DNA of 64,000 nt from an uncultured Porphyromonadaceae bacterium. Its GTDB lineage: Bacteria > Bacteroidota > Bacteroidia > Bacteroidales > Muribaculaceae. The notes under the pieces were generated by a model. It saw only the letters and a list, made by a program, of their open reading frames with translations, searched no databases and was not told the origin of the DNA. A program made the position numbers and the translations under genes. Shown piece after piece: positions 41,620-50,359 of the stretch; the first letter of the stretch is position 1; the number at the start of each line of letters is the position of its first letter. Location: assembly GCA_900540205.1 (NCBI GenBank), contig UQER01000016.1, positions 1 to 64,000 on the forward strand. The letters run 5' to 3'.

Positions 41620-42282
41620 TCACCAGTTTATCGGTTCAATGCCGTGTGCCTGAAGGTAGGCGTTGGCTGATGAGAAATGATGGTTGCCGAAAAATCCGTG
41701 GTGTGCCGATAGAGGCGAAGGGTGTACGGATGTGAGCACGAGGTGCTTGCTTTGGTCTATTAGGGATGCTTTGCTTTTGGCATAGCTGCCCCACAGGATG
41801 AATACAAGGTGCTCACGTTTTGCCGACAGGGTGGCTATCACATGGTCGGTGAATGTTTCCCAGCCTTTCCCCTGGTGCGAGCCGGCCTGATGGGCCTCCA
41901 CCGTCAGGGTGGCGTTTAGCAGGAACACGCCCTGGCGAGCCCATCGCGATAAATCGCCGTTTTCAGGAATCGGTGCGCCCGTATCGTCGTGTATTTCCTT
42001 GAATATGTTGCGGAGCGACGGAGGGAATATCACGCCCGGATTTACCGAGAAACAAAGGCCGTTGGCTTGTCCGGGGCCGTGGTAAGGGTCCTGACCCAAA
42101 ATGACAACCTTCACTTTGTCGAAGGGGCAGCTGTCGAATGCCGCGAATATGAGTGAGCCGGGGGGATAGACTGCAGTCTGACGGTAGCGTGACGCCACAA
42201 ACGACGTCAGTTGTGCGAAATATGGCTCGTCCCATTCCTGGCTAAGAGCGTTTTTCCATCCTGGTTCTATTCTGACATTCAT
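41620..42282 (-). CDS. ung: Uracil-DNA glycosylase
   Basis: Excises uracil from DNA at the start of base-excision repair. It has 220 residues, family 1. The catalytic water-activating Asp is in VVILGQDPYHGPGQANGLCFSV (about 58-79). The leucine-intercalation motif HPSPLSAHHGFFGNHHFSSAN is near 187-207 and ends in the expected NHHF. VFILWGSYAKSK is also typical. The ATG at 42282 gives the usual N-terminus. It is followed 17 bases later by the DUF5103 gene on the same strand. Confidence 0.97.
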   Translation of the reverse strand: MNVRIEPGWKNALSQEWDEPYFAQLTSFVASRYRQTAVYPPGSLIFAAFDSCPFDKVKVVILGQDPYHGPGQANGLCFSVNPGVIFPPSLRNIFKEIHDDTGAPIPENGDLSRWARQGVFLLNATLTVEAHQAGSHQGKGWETFTDHVIATLSAKREHLVFILWGSYAKSKASLIDQSKHLVLTSVHPSPLSAHHGFFGNHHFSSANAYLQAHGIEPINW

Positions 42283-42444
42283 ATGGTTGTGTTCTGTTTA
42301 ACGTTATATTTTGTCCCTACAAGTTGATGTATGCTATTACTGAGAGTGCTTCGATTTAGAATTTTCTGTTTTCCCCGCCTGAGTTCAAATTTAGGCAAAA
42401 ACGGTGAGTTTCACAAACCTGAGTTACATGTGAACAAATAAAAA

Positions 42445-42473
42445 GGGCGATATGCCGCATTGGCATATCGCCC
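42445..42473. terminator. Terminator after ompA
   Basis: A perfect 12-bp stem (42445-42456 with 42462-42473) closes a 5-base loop. On the minus strand TTTTTATTTG follows and on the plus strand gatattttt follows, so it can act both ways. It lies 56 bases after the ompA stop codon. Confidence 0.92.
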
Positions 42474-42528
42474 GATATTTTTACTTTGGTGTAGCACCTA
42501 CACCGCCGTTGTGATTCTGTCAGATTGC

Positions 42529-43728
42529 TTATTCAGCAACTTCGATTGTCACGGCGCGGTCGAGTGTGAGGCACTTGTCACCGAGGTCAACACGGTTGCC
42601 GTTGTTTGTGGTAGCGTTGAGCTGAGCATCGCTTACGCCATATTTAACGAGCTGGTTCTTAACGGTGTTGACACGGTTTTCGCGGAGACGCTTGTTGTAA
42701 GCCTCTGTACCGGTGTAGTTGTCGGCCCAACCTGTAAGAGTGTACTTCTTGTTGGTGTCAGCCTTCATTACGTTGGCAACAGATTCGAGAACCTTGCGGT
42801 CAACAGAGGTCAGACGGTAAACGTTGATGGGATAGTAGATTGTAGCAAGGGGAGCCTTGGTTACAACTTCCTTCTCAACCGGACGGCTCAGGCAAGCCTT
42901 GAGCTGCGATTCGAGGTCGGCGATGCGGGCATCGGCAGCCTGAAGGCGAGCGCGGTATTCGTCGCAGTTTTCAGCAGGAGGACAAACGGGAACGATGGGG
43001 GCATTCCATGTGGTCTTGCCGAACTTGTAGGTAGCGGTGATGAGGGCTTCGCCGATAATACCGGTCTTGTGACCTTCGTCGGTGTGGTTGTCAAGAGCGG
43101 TTGCACGGAGGTCGAGACCCAGAGCGAAGTGGTCGGAGAGGTTGAACTCCTGAACGAGGCCGGCACGCAGAGCGATCACGCCGTCTTTAGCGTTCTTCCA
43201 TTCGAAATCTTTCGAGTTTGCTTTGGGGAACTTGGCCAGAGTGAAGTAGTAAGCACCACCGGCATAGAAGTATGCGTTGTAAACGCGGTGGGGTTTGTAG
43301 CCGCACCACCAGTTGGTGAGGTTAACCATTACGTCGAAACCGGGGCCAACATAGTTGAGGCGGGTTTTTTCGTAACCTTTCACTTCGTTCTCCCAGGGAC
43401 GTGCGCCAAGTGCGCCGTAGTTGTCGGTCAGGCCTTTCACACCCATGAAGTCAGCACCGAGACGGGCACCGAGGATGGGGGAGAACCATTTGCCTACATA
43501 CAGAGAAGCGGCGGGAGCGAAACGGTCGCCGAACTTACGATGCTGATCGCTGGTGGTGAAACCTACGGCAACACCGCCTTCAGCCTGGATGAACCAGTTG
43601 CTCTTGAAGTCGTTGAAGAGTACGCCCTGAGAGGGATCCTCAACATAGGTAACTTCCTGAGCGTTCTGTGCAACAGCTGTGCCTGCGAGCAGGGCAAAGC
43701 CTAATGCGAAGATAGAACTCTTTTTCAT
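42529..43728 (-). CDS. OmpA family outer-membrane protein
   Basis: A major outer-membrane protein that links the membrane to peptidoglycan. It has 399 residues with a signal peptide at about 1-20. The beta-barrel region covers about 30-240 and carries aromatic-ended strands such as GPGFDVMVNLTNWWCGYKPH. The periplasmic linker has a coiled-coil-like segment CDEYRARLQAADARIADLESQ near 255-275. The OmpA-like domain covers about 290-399 with VANVMKADTNKKYTLTGWADN and the RENRVNTVKNQLV motif. Codon use is strikingly regular, as in highly expressed genes. It has a leader of about 185 bases, a long AT-rich upstream region and a strong terminator. It resembles the Pgm6/7-type porins of Porphyromonas in layout. 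Confidence 0.92.
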   Translation of the reverse strand: MKKSSIFALGFALLAGTAVAQNAQEVTYVEDPSQGVLFNDFKSNWFIQAEGGVAVGFTTSDQHRKFGDRFAPAASLYVGKWFSPILGARLGADFMGVKGLTDNYGALGARPWENEVKGYEKTRLNYVGPGFDVMVNLTNWWCGYKPHRVYNAYFYAGGAYYFTLAKFPKANSKDFEWKNAKDGVIALRAGLVQEFNLSDHFALGLDLRATALDNHTDEGHKTGIIGEALITATYKFGKTTWNAPIVPVCPPAENCDEYRARLQAADARIADLESQLKACLSRPVEKEVVTKAPLATIYYPINVYRLTSVDRKVLESVANVMKADTNKKYTLTGWADNYTGTEAYNKRLRENRVNTVKNQLVKYGVSDAQLNATTNNGNRVDLGDKCLTLDRAVTIEVAE

Positions 43729-43918
43729 AGATAAAGTAAAAACGTTTTGTTAATATATATGAAGTTTTAAAATTTTCTCCCTTGTCCTTGTTTTGCTGAT
43801 TGAGTCTGCGGGCATATGTCAGATTTAGAGCTGTAGAAATGTTCTAACTCAAATGTTTAACTTAAGTCATGCTCACATCTGTCGGGATGTTGCAGAGGCT
43901 TGTACGCGAAAAACGATG

Positions 43919-43926
43919 TAAAGTTA
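43919..43926 (-). promoter_or_regulatory. Promoter of ompA
   Basis: Minus-strand TAACTTTA followed by C, with TTG about 21-22 bases upstream and A/T-rich sequence between. Predicted start near 43912 gives a leader of about 184 bases, long for this genome, inviting post-transcriptional control. Confidence 0.55.
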
Positions 43927-44048
43927 ACCATTTTTTTTAAATATTTCACAATTTCGGCAGAAAATACACGAAATAGGGCATATTTGTGTAATAAATCTCG
44001 ACAGAAATGACCAAACAGCAGAATTTTCGGGCATCTCTTTTGAAGAAT

Positions 44049-44081
44049 AACCCCGAAAGCCGTTACATGGTTTTCGGGGTT
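44049..44081 (-). terminator. Terminator after tkt
   Basis: A perfect 10-bp stem (44049-44058 with 44072-44081) with a 13-base loop, followed on the minus strand by ATTC-type AT-rich sequence. It lies 57 bases after the tkt stop codon. Confidence 0.7.
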
Positions 44082-44137
44082 GTGTTAAAAAGAGACTTTA
44101 ACAATTGTTTAAACTTGCACCAGTTTCTTGCGTTGCA

Positions 44138-46171
44138 TCAGATTTTGTGGAGATAGCGGAGCACCTGTTCCAGGATGTTCTGGGTGGTGAAACCGAACTT
44201 CTCATCCAGCACCGTGTAGGGAGCCGACGCGCCGAAGTGGTCGAGGCCGAACACCTTGCCTTCCTTGCCGACAACGCCGCGCAGGGTGGAGGGAAGGCCG
44301 GCTGTGAGGCCGAATACAGGCACGTGGGCCGGAATCACACTGTTGCGATACTCGCTGTCCTGCTCTTCGAACAGTCCGATGGAGGGCACGGATACCACGC
44401 GGCACGGTACGCCGCCGGCTTCCAGCTCAACGGCCACTTCGCACAGCAGCGATACTTCAGATCCGTTGGCCACGAGCACTACCTGCGGGTGAGGGGTGTC
44501 CATCACCACATAGCCACCCATGCGTGCGCCCTGAGCTTCCTCGAAGCGGTTGCCGGTGGCGGCGGGGAGATCCTTGATGTTCTGGCGCGACAGGATGAGG
44601 GCTGTCGGGGTGTTGAAGTTCTCCATAGCCAGCTGCCAGGCCACAGAGGTCTCTATGGCGTCGGCCGGACGGAGCACGAGCATCGAGGGGCGGCCGGCGA
44701 AGTTGCGCAGCTCTTCCATCAGGCGGATCTGGGCTTCCTGTTCCACGGGTTCGTGGGTGGGGCCGTCCTCGCCTACGCGGAATGCGTCGTGTGTCCAGAT
44801 GTATTTCACGGGGAGTTCCATCAGGGCGGCCATGCGCACTGCGGGTTTCATGTAGTCGGAGAACACGAAGAATGTGCCGCAGGCAGCTATGACACCGCCG
44901 TGCAGGGCGATGCCGTTCATGATCGAAGCCATTGTAAGCTCGGATACACCCGCCTGCAGGAATGCGCCTGAGAAGTCGCCCGGCATGAACTGATGTGTCT
45001 GCTTCAGGAAGCCGTCGGTCTTGTCGGAGTTGGCAAGGTCTGCGCTGGCCACAATCATGTTCTCCACTTTGCGTGCGAGTTCGGCAAGCACTGTGGCCGA
45101 TGCGTTGCGGGTGGCGTCGTTGGCTTTCTGAGTTATGGCGGAATAGTCTATCTCGGGCAATTTGTTGTCGAGGAAGTTCCGGAGTTTCTCGGCAAGTGCG
45201 GGATTGGCTTCGGCCCATGCCTTTTCGGCGGCATGACGTTCTGCGGCGATTTTGCGCAGTTCGGCGTTACGGTCGGCGTAAAGCTTCTCAACGTCGGCGG
45301 GAATAATCCAGGGATTTTCAGGATCGGCACCCAGATTGCGCATCGTGTTTGCGTAGTCGGCGCCGCTCTTGCTGATGGGTTGTCCGTGGGTGGAGCATTT
45401 TCCTTCGAAGTTCGCACCGTCGGCTGTGACACATCCGCGGCCCATGACAGTATGACCTATAATAATAGTGGGACGTTTAGTCTCGCTCTGTGCCTGGGTG
45501 AGTGCCTTGGCTATGGCTTCGGGATCGGTGCCGTCAACTGAGAGCACGTTCCATCCCCAGGCGGCATATTTTGCTGCCACATCCTCGCGGTCAACGGCGT
45601 CGACGTTGGTCGAGAGCTGCACGCGGTTGCTGTCATAGAACATTATGAGGTTGCTCAGGCCGAGGAATCCGGCGATGCGGCCGGCTCCCTGCGAGATTTC
45701 CTCCTGAACACCGCCGTCGCTGATGAAGGCATAGGTCTTGTGAGCCACAACGTCGCCGAAGCGGGCCTGAAGGAAGCGCTCTGCAATGGCGCAGCCCACT
45801 GCCATGGTGTGACCTTGTCCCAGCGGGCCTGAAGTGTTTTCGATGCCTCGTTCGGGATCGAGTTCGGGGTGTCCCGGTGTCACGCTGCCCCACTGGCGGA
45901 ACTGCTGGAGTTCGGCCATGGTGAATTTGCCGGTAAGTGCAAGCACTGAATAGAGCATTGGCGACATGTGGCCCGGATCGAGGAAGAAGCGGTCGCGGGC
46001 GAACCATGTGGGATTGTCAGGGTCTGTGATTAGGAACTGTGAATAAAGCACATTCACAAAGTCAGCGCCGCCCATGGCGCCTCCGGGGTGGCCTGATTTG
46101 GCTTTTTCCACCATAGAGGCTGCAAGCACGCGGATGGTGTTGGCGGCTTTGTTTGTCAGCTCGGTGTTCAT
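44138..46171 (-). CDS. tkt: Transketolase
   Basis: Thiamine-diphosphate enzyme of the pentose phosphate pathway that moves two-carbon units between sugar phosphates. It has 677 residues. The N-terminal domain begins ANTIRVLAASMVEKAKSGHPGGAMG and has the substrate-binding histidine in SGHPG. The thiamine diphosphate motif region is TYAFISDGGVQEEISQGAGRIAGFLGLSNLIMFYDSNRVQL (start near 142). The pyrimidine-binding domain has THDAFRVGEDGPTHEPVEQ near 456-474 and the C-terminal domain has VANGSEVSLLCEVA. It lies 122 bases after the sugar transporter gene, from which it is separated by a hairpin, so it is probably transcribed separately. Confidence 0.97.
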   Translation of the reverse strand: MNTELTNKAANTIRVLAASMVEKAKSGHPGGAMGGADFVNVLYSQFLITDPDNPTWFARDRFFLDPGHMSPMLYSVLALTGKFTMAELQQFRQWGSVTPGHPELDPERGIENTSGPLGQGHTMAVGCAIAERFLQARFGDVVAHKTYAFISDGGVQEEISQGAGRIAGFLGLSNLIMFYDSNRVQLSTNVDAVDREDVAAKYAAWGWNVLSVDGTDPEAIAKALTQAQSETKRPTIIIGHTVMGRGCVTADGANFEGKCSTHGQPISKSGADYANTMRNLGADPENPWIIPADVEKLYADRNAELRKIAAERHAAEKAWAEANPALAEKLRNFLDNKLPEIDYSAITQKANDATRNASATVLAELARKVENMIVASADLANSDKTDGFLKQTHQFMPGDFSGAFLQAGVSELTMASIMNGIALHGGVIAACGTFFVFSDYMKPAVRMAALMELPVKYIWTHDAFRVGEDGPTHEPVEQEAQIRLMEELRNFAGRPSMLVLRPADAIETSVAWQLAMENFNTPTALILSRQNIKDLPAATGNRFEEAQGARMGGYVVMDTPHPQVVLVANGSEVSLLCEVAVELEAGGVPCRVVSVPSIGLFEEQDSEYRNSVIPAHVPVFGLTAGLPSTLRGVVGKEGKVFGLDHFGASAPYTVLDEKFGFTTQNILEQVLRYLHKI

Positions 46172-46207
46172 AACTGGAGTAGGTAAACGTTTTTAGGTTG
46201 TATAAAC

Positions 46208-46247
46208 GGGAAAATGTGTCCGCCTCCTGACGGTGGACACATTTCCC
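46208..46247 (-). terminator. Terminator after the sugar transporter gene
   Basis: A stem of about 16 bp with one bulged base and one G-T pair (46208-46224 with 46232-46247) closes a 7-base loop. An AT-rich stretch (GTTTATACAACC) follows on the minus strand. It lies between the transporter stop codon and tkt. Confidence 0.7.
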
Positions 46248-46293
46248 CCCTGTTGTATTGGTTAGGGTTTGCGGAATATGGTTGAGACGGTGA

Positions 46294-47649
46294 TTACAGG
46301 CTGTCGATCACCTCGTCGTCCACAGGGATGTCGGTGTTGACGTTCTTCGAGCCGATCAGGCCGTAGAACAGAATCCATGCGAGCATTGCCACAACGAGCC
46401 AGTAGGAGGTCATGTACCCGGCGATACCGGCAATCCAGTTCTGAAGCAGTGGCATGATGCCGCCGCCCACAACCATCATCATGAAGATGCCGGATGCCTG
46501 GGCGGTGTATTTGCCGAGACCCTCGACTGCGAGGTTGAAGATGCCGCCCCACATAACTGATGTGCACAGGCCGCACAGCACCAGCAGGAATGCGCTTACA
46601 GGCACGGTGGCACCACCGGAATAGATGAATTCAGGCACGGGGAGTGTGGAACTCTTGGGGGTGATGATGGCACCGATGACAAGCAGAATGGCCACACTCG
46701 AAACGGTGATGATCTGGGTGCGTGTTGACACGGCGCCTGAGATGATCGATGACAGGAAGCGGCCGATGAGCATCAGAAGCCAGTAGATGGCCACGATGGC
46801 GCCGGCGATGGTGGATGCTTCGCCGAGAACGCCTGCTCCGTTGGCGCTCTGGTCGGCGAGGTAGAAGTTGAGGGTGCCGGGGATGCCGATCTCAATACCC
46901 ACATAGAAGAAGATGCCGATCACGCCGAACACGAGGTGACGGAAGTTCCAGGGCGAGTGGCTGTATTTCACCTTTTTGCCGCTCTTGTTGAGGTTGGGCT
47001 CGGGGATGGCCACAAACGAGATGATTACAAATGCAGCAGCAAACACGCCCATGGCGATCCAGAGGAGGGGTGCAACATCGCCCATCGAGGTGGCGGGAGT
47101 GAGCTGGCCGATGAGTGCGCCCACGAAGAAGGGGGTGAGGGTGCCTGACAGGGAGTTGAGCGATCCGCCGGTCTGGATGAGCTGGTTGCCGCGGTTGCCG
47201 CCGCCGCCAAGAAGGTTGAGCATGGGGTTCACCACCGTGTTGAGCATGCATACGCAGAAACCGCAGATGAATGCGCCAAGCAGATAGATGAAGAAGTTCA
47301 GGGGCACGGGGGTGCCGGCAATCGAGCCGCAGAGGGTGTCGGCGCCTACGATGCTTGAGAGGTACTGAACGAAAAGACCGATGACACCGATGGCCATTGC
47401 CCAGAGGGCAGTCTTTTTATAACCGATTTTGACGAGCAGGTTGCCTGCCGGGATGCCCATGAATAGGTATGCGGCGAAGTTCATCATGTTGCCCATCATG
47501 CCGAGCATGGAGTTGCCCGCGAATTTGTATCCCCAGATAGTGCCGATGGGGGCGGCGAGGTTGGTGACAAACGAGATCATCGCAAACAGGAAGAACATTG
47601 CGATAATCGCTATCAAATGCCCGTTGGAGCTTTGCTTAGCTTGTGACAT
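46294..47649 (-). CDS. FucP-like sugar transporter (MFS, FHS family)
   Basis: A 451-residue inner-membrane protein with about twelve helices, of the fucose/galactose/glucose proton symporter family. The start HLIAIIAMFFLFAMISFVTNL and the family's early motif GMMGNMMNFAAYLFMGIPAGNLLVKIGYKKTAL (starting near 49) are present. LGAFICGFCVCMLNTVVNPMLNLLGG (starting near 109) is also typical. The substrate cannot be read from the sequence; fucose, glucose or N-acetyl sugars are all possible. The promoter at 47725-47755 drives it, and a hairpin separates it from tkt. Confidence 0.88.
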   Translation of the reverse strand: MSQAKQSSNGHLIAIIAMFFLFAMISFVTNLAAPIGTIWGYKFAGNSMLGMMGNMMNFAAYLFMGIPAGNLLVKIGYKKTALWAMAIGVIGLFVQYLSSIVGADTLCGSIAGTPVPLNFFIYLLGAFICGFCVCMLNTVVNPMLNLLGGGGNRGNQLIQTGGSLNSLSGTLTPFFVGALIGQLTPATSMGDVAPLLWIAMGVFAAAFVIISFVAIPEPNLNKSGKKVKYSHSPWNFRHLVFGVIGIFFYVGIEIGIPGTLNFYLADQSANGAGVLGEASTIAGAIVAIYWLLMLIGRFLSSIISGAVSTRTQIITVSSVAILLVIGAIITPKSSTLPVPEFIYSGGATVPVSAFLLVLCGLCTSVMWGGIFNLAVEGLGKYTAQASGIFMMMVVGGGIMPLLQNWIAGIAGYMTSYWLVVAMLAWILFYGLIGSKNVNTDIPVDDEVIDSL

Positions 47650-47724
47650 AGGATTTGTTGAGAAATTTAATTTAAGGTATTATTGTTTTTTTGAATTGGC
47701 ATGAGCGCGAAATGGTAGTGACAA

Positions 47725-47755
47725 CAAATTTACGCATTATCTTTTGAATCTGAAA
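47725..47755 (-). promoter_or_regulatory. Promoter of the sugar transporter gene
   Basis: Minus-strand TTTC (47755-47752), a 19-base spacer and TAAATTTG (47732-47725). Predicted start near 47718 and a leader of about 68 bases. Confidence 0.6.
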
Positions 47756-47969
47756 TTTTTAGGGTGTTTTTACTTTTTTTTACTTTGTGCACGTGGCCTG
47801 TAGGGTGTCGTAAATGGCCGGTATATAGCGTGATGATGCTCCGGCGGGAGGGTGCCGCCGCCGTTACGGATGGCTTTTGTGCGGACGGATGTTGGATAGA
47901 ATGTGCCGCCCGGTGTGAACTTTGGCCGGCGTTGTGTGGTTATATTATCAAACGTTGCAACTATAGTTT
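47756..47969. other. Intergenic region before the thioredoxin-fold gene
   Basis: The 320 bases from 47650 to 47969 carry no gene; apart from the transporter promoter I see only T-rich runs (47757-47787) and a GC-rich stretch. A GAACTTTG box near 47918 is one base off the -7 consensus and might drive the plus-strand gene. Confidence 0.5.
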
Positions 47970-49193
47970 ATGAAAGGGACTTTTGGAATTTTATTGGTGA
48001 TAGCAGTAATGTGCCCCCTTGGCAGCCATGCCATGGGGGTGCAGGCTGTTGCAGACGGCACATCCACCGTGTCGGGCGTGGCCGTGTTGGCCGACAAACT
48101 TGACGCAGCCGGCCATTTTGCGGCCGATGCCGCATATGAGGTGTCGCTGGCAATGTCGGACGACGAGGTGGTCTACAATCTGAAGCTTGCTTCTGAGGCG
48201 GCGCCTGCCGACACTCTGTTCGGCTCCGATTATCTTATAGACTGGACACTGCCGCGCAACGGCGAAGTGTCTGACGGTTTTCTCGCCTATTTCAACGGAC
48301 ATTGTTACCGGTATCGCGACCACCGGCTTCAGGAATACCATTATGAATGGGACTCCATCCCGTTTCAAACCCGTGGGGGCGGTGTGCAGGCCACTGGGCA
48401 GTTCGTGGACCTATTGCCGACAATGCTTGCCCGCGAGCTCCGCGGCATGCTTGCCGATTCCACTTTCACGGTGAAATTCTCGCCCCGGGCTGTGCTCGAA
48501 GGGCGCGATGCCGCAATGGTGGAGGCATCTCAGGAGGTGGGCGGTTATGTCGGGCGCAATTACACGTTGTATTGCGACCCGGCCACGGGGCTGCCTCTGC
48601 AGATTTACAATGAATACAATCCCGGGCGCGTCAGCGAGCAGAGCGTCAAGGTGTCTTACACCTATCCCGCATCCGATGTCTCGCTGAAGGCTGTGGATGC
48701 CGAGGAAAAACTCATGGCGCTTTATCCCGAAGTGTTTGAGAAATATCGTGAAAGCAACTACCGCATAGAAAACATACGCGGGCTTCCGATGCCCGCATTC
48801 TCACTGCCTACGCCCACGGGCGAGCGTTACACCCATCAGAAAAAAGCCCCGTTCCGTGCTCCCACGGTGATAGCGTTGCTCGATGCCTCGACCGGTGCCG
48901 CGGCTCCTGCGGTGGCGGCGCTGAGAAAAGCGCAGCGCTCTATGCCCAGACAGGTCGACCTCATACTGGCATTCATTGGCTCGAATGCCGATGCCATCGA
49001 GGAGGTGGCAGGTACACTCGTCCCCGGCGAGACCCATCTGATGAGTGCCCGCACACTTGCGCGCGACTGTGGCACGAATGTGTTCCCGACCATACTGATT
49101 GTCGATTCAAAGGGCATTGTGACCGATGTGGTGCTCGGACTCAACAACTCGCTTGCCCAGGATGTTATACAATCGTTGGCGCTGGTGGACTGA
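47970..49193 (+). CDS. Exported two-domain protein with a thioredoxin-like C-terminus lacking the CxxC
   Basis: A 407-residue protein with a signal peptide at about 1-21. Residues about 40-250 alternate beta strands (FLAYFNGHCYRYRDHRLQEYHY; TLYCDPATGLPLQIYNEYNPG), recalling LolA/DUF2092-type lipoprotein-carrier folds. Residues about 268-407 look thioredoxin-like: LPMPAFSLPTPTGERY, TVIALLDASTGAAAPAVAALRKA, then the cis-Pro region CGTNVFPTILIVDSKGIV. Where an active thioredoxin has WCxxC this protein has DASTGAA, so it cannot act as a disulfide enzyme. I do not recognise a named family. tpx follows 54 bases later on the same strand, suggesting a shared envelope-redox context. Confidence 0.75.
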   Translation: MKGTFGILLVIAVMCPLGSHAMGVQAVADGTSTVSGVAVLADKLDAAGHFAADAAYEVSLAMSDDEVVYNLKLASEAAPADTLFGSDYLIDWTLPRNGEVSDGFLAYFNGHCYRYRDHRLQEYHYEWDSIPFQTRGGGVQATGQFVDLLPTMLARELRGMLADSTFTVKFSPRAVLEGRDAAMVEASQEVGGYVGRNYTLYCDPATGLPLQIYNEYNPGRVSEQSVKVSYTYPASDVSLKAVDAEEKLMALYPEVFEKYRESNYRIENIRGLPMPAFSLPTPTGERYTHQKKAPFRAPTVIALLDASTGAAAPAVAALRKAQRSMPRQVDLILAFIGSNADAIEEVAGTLVPGETHLMSARTLARDCGTNVFPTILIVDSKGIVTDVVLGLNNSLAQDVIQSLALVD

Positions 49194-49247
49194 GTGTAGC
49201 CAGGAGCACGACTGACCATAGAATTCAAATTTAAAAACACACGATAT

Positions 49248-49751
49248 ATGGAGACAATCTATTTCAAAGGCGAACCCTGCCACACTGCGGGTACAATGCC
49301 TGCCGTGGGCTCGAAGGCTCCGTGCTTTGCGTTCGTCACCCCTGAACTCAAGGAGATACGTTGCACTGATTTTCATGGCAAGAAGGTGGTGCTCAATGTG
49401 TTTCCCAGTCTTGACACCCCGGTATGCGCGGCAAGCGTGCGCCGTTTCAACAAGGAGGCGGCCGGACTGCCCGGAACTGTGGTGCTGTGCGTGTCGATGG
49501 ACCTCCCGTTTGCCTCGGCCCGTTTCTGCGAGGCCAACGACATAAAGGATGTGATTGCGGCTTCGGCATTCCGTTCGCCCATGTTCGCAGAGAATTACGG
49601 GCTGCAGATGGTCGACGGTCCGTTGGCCGGCCTGCTGGCCCGTGCGGTGATTGTGATTGATGGCGACCGCAATATTGTCTACACTGATCTGGTGAGCGAG
49701 ATTACCGAAGAACCCAAGTATGAGGAGGCTCTCGAGGTGCTTCGCCGATAA
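49248..49751 (+). CDS. tpx: Thiol peroxidase
   Basis: An atypical 2-Cys peroxiredoxin that reduces hydrogen peroxide and organic peroxides with thioredoxin. It has 167 residues with the conserved start FKGEPCHTAGTMPAVGSKAP. The peroxidatic cysteine is C60 in SLDTPVCAASVRRFN and the resolving cysteine is C94 in FASARFCEAND. The C-terminal end ALEVLRR is typical. It lies 54 bases after the thioredoxin-fold gene, with which it is probably cotranscribed. A hairpin terminator (49789-49828) separates it from ybaK. Confidence 0.96.
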   Translation: METIYFKGEPCHTAGTMPAVGSKAPCFAFVTPELKEIRCTDFHGKKVVLNVFPSLDTPVCAASVRRFNKEAAGLPGTVVLCVSMDLPFASARFCEANDIKDVIAASAFRSPMFAENYGLQMVDGPLAGLLARAVIVIDGDRNIVYTDLVSEITEEPKYEEALEVLRR

Positions 49752-49788
49752 ATTTTTGCCTGATTCGCAGGAATCCGTTAACTTTGAG

Positions 49789-49828
49789 GATGTGTCCGGC
49801 TTCCCTGCCGGATGCATCTTTTATTTTT
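49789..49828 (+). terminator. Terminator after tpx, touching a -7 box for ybaK
   Basis: A 12-bp stem with two wobble pairs (49789-49800 with 49807-49818) closes a 6-base loop and is followed by ttttattttt. The T-run overlaps TATTTTTG (49822-49829), a possible -7 box for ybaK that would give an almost leaderless message. A second box, TAACTTTG at 49779-49786, would place the hairpin inside the ybaK leader. Confidence 0.75.
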
Positions 49829-49839
49829 GCGATATAATT

Positions 49840-50349
49840 ATGGCCAAAGATAAACATACAGCAGTGGCAAAGACCAATGTGGCCCGTCTGCTCGATAAGG
49901 CTAAGGTGCATTACGAGCTGATTCCGTATGAAGTGGATGAGAACGACCTCGCCGCCGACCATGTGGCACGCCAGCTGGGGGAGGATATAAACCGCGTGTT
50001 CAAAACTCTGGTGCTTAGTTGCGAATTCGGTGGCGGCCGTGGCACGGGACATCTGGTGTGCGTGGTTCCGGGCAACACGGAGGTCGACCTGAAGAAAGCG
50101 GCAAAGGCTGCCGGTGCGAAAAATGCCGAACTCATAACCATGAAGGAGCTGTTGCCGCTTACGGGATACATTCGTGGAGGATGCAGTCCCGTGGGGATGA
50201 AAAAGCCCTTCCCCACATTTTTCCATTCCACTGCAAACGATTTTGATTATATTTATGTGAGTGCTGGCATACGCGGCCTGCAGGTGAAGATAGCGCCTGC
50301 CGACCTCATCGGATACGTGGGCGCGACGGTGTGCAACCTCGTAAAATGA
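49840..50349 (+). CDS. ybaK: Cys-tRNA(Pro)/Cys-tRNA(Cys) deacylase YbaK
   Basis: A 169-residue editing enzyme that hydrolyses mischarged Cys-tRNA(Pro). The ATG at 49840 is chosen; a longer frame from 49720 overlaps tpx and the terminator. The family text is present: VHYELIPYEVDENDLAADHVARQLGEDINRVFKTLVL at about 21-57, then AAGAKNAELITMKELLPLTGYIRGGCSPVGMKKP near 90-123. FHSTANDFDYIYVSAGIRGLQVKIAPADL ends the fold. aroC follows with 10 bases between and a radical SAM gene after that, so the three are one operon. Confidence 0.94.
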   Translation: MAKDKHTAVAKTNVARLLDKAKVHYELIPYEVDENDLAADHVARQLGEDINRVFKTLVLSCEFGGGRGTGHLVCVVPGNTEVDLKKAAKAAGAKNAELITMKELLPLTGYIRGGCSPVGMKKPFPTFFHSTANDFDYIYVSAGIRGLQVKIAPADLIGYVGATVCNLVK

Positions 50350-50359
50350 ACAACTGATT

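Larger units (their letters stand above)
43729..44137. other. Intergenic region upstream of ompA
   Basis: The 409 bases between ompA and tkt hold no recognisable gene. Bases 43729-43912 are the predicted long ompA leader, and 43919-43926 is its -7 box. Bases 43927-44048 are AT-rich with no feature I can name. Bases 44049-44081 are the tkt terminator. Confidence 0.7.

Noticed and set aside
42313..42330. A third copy of the palindromic element (ccctacaagttg)
   Set aside because: Only a flank-like 8-base word matches; neither the core nor paired arms are present.
49720..49839. Upstream extension of ybaK overlapping tpx
   Set aside because: It would run through the tpx stop region and the terminator hairpin; the ATG at 49840 matches the family N-terminus.
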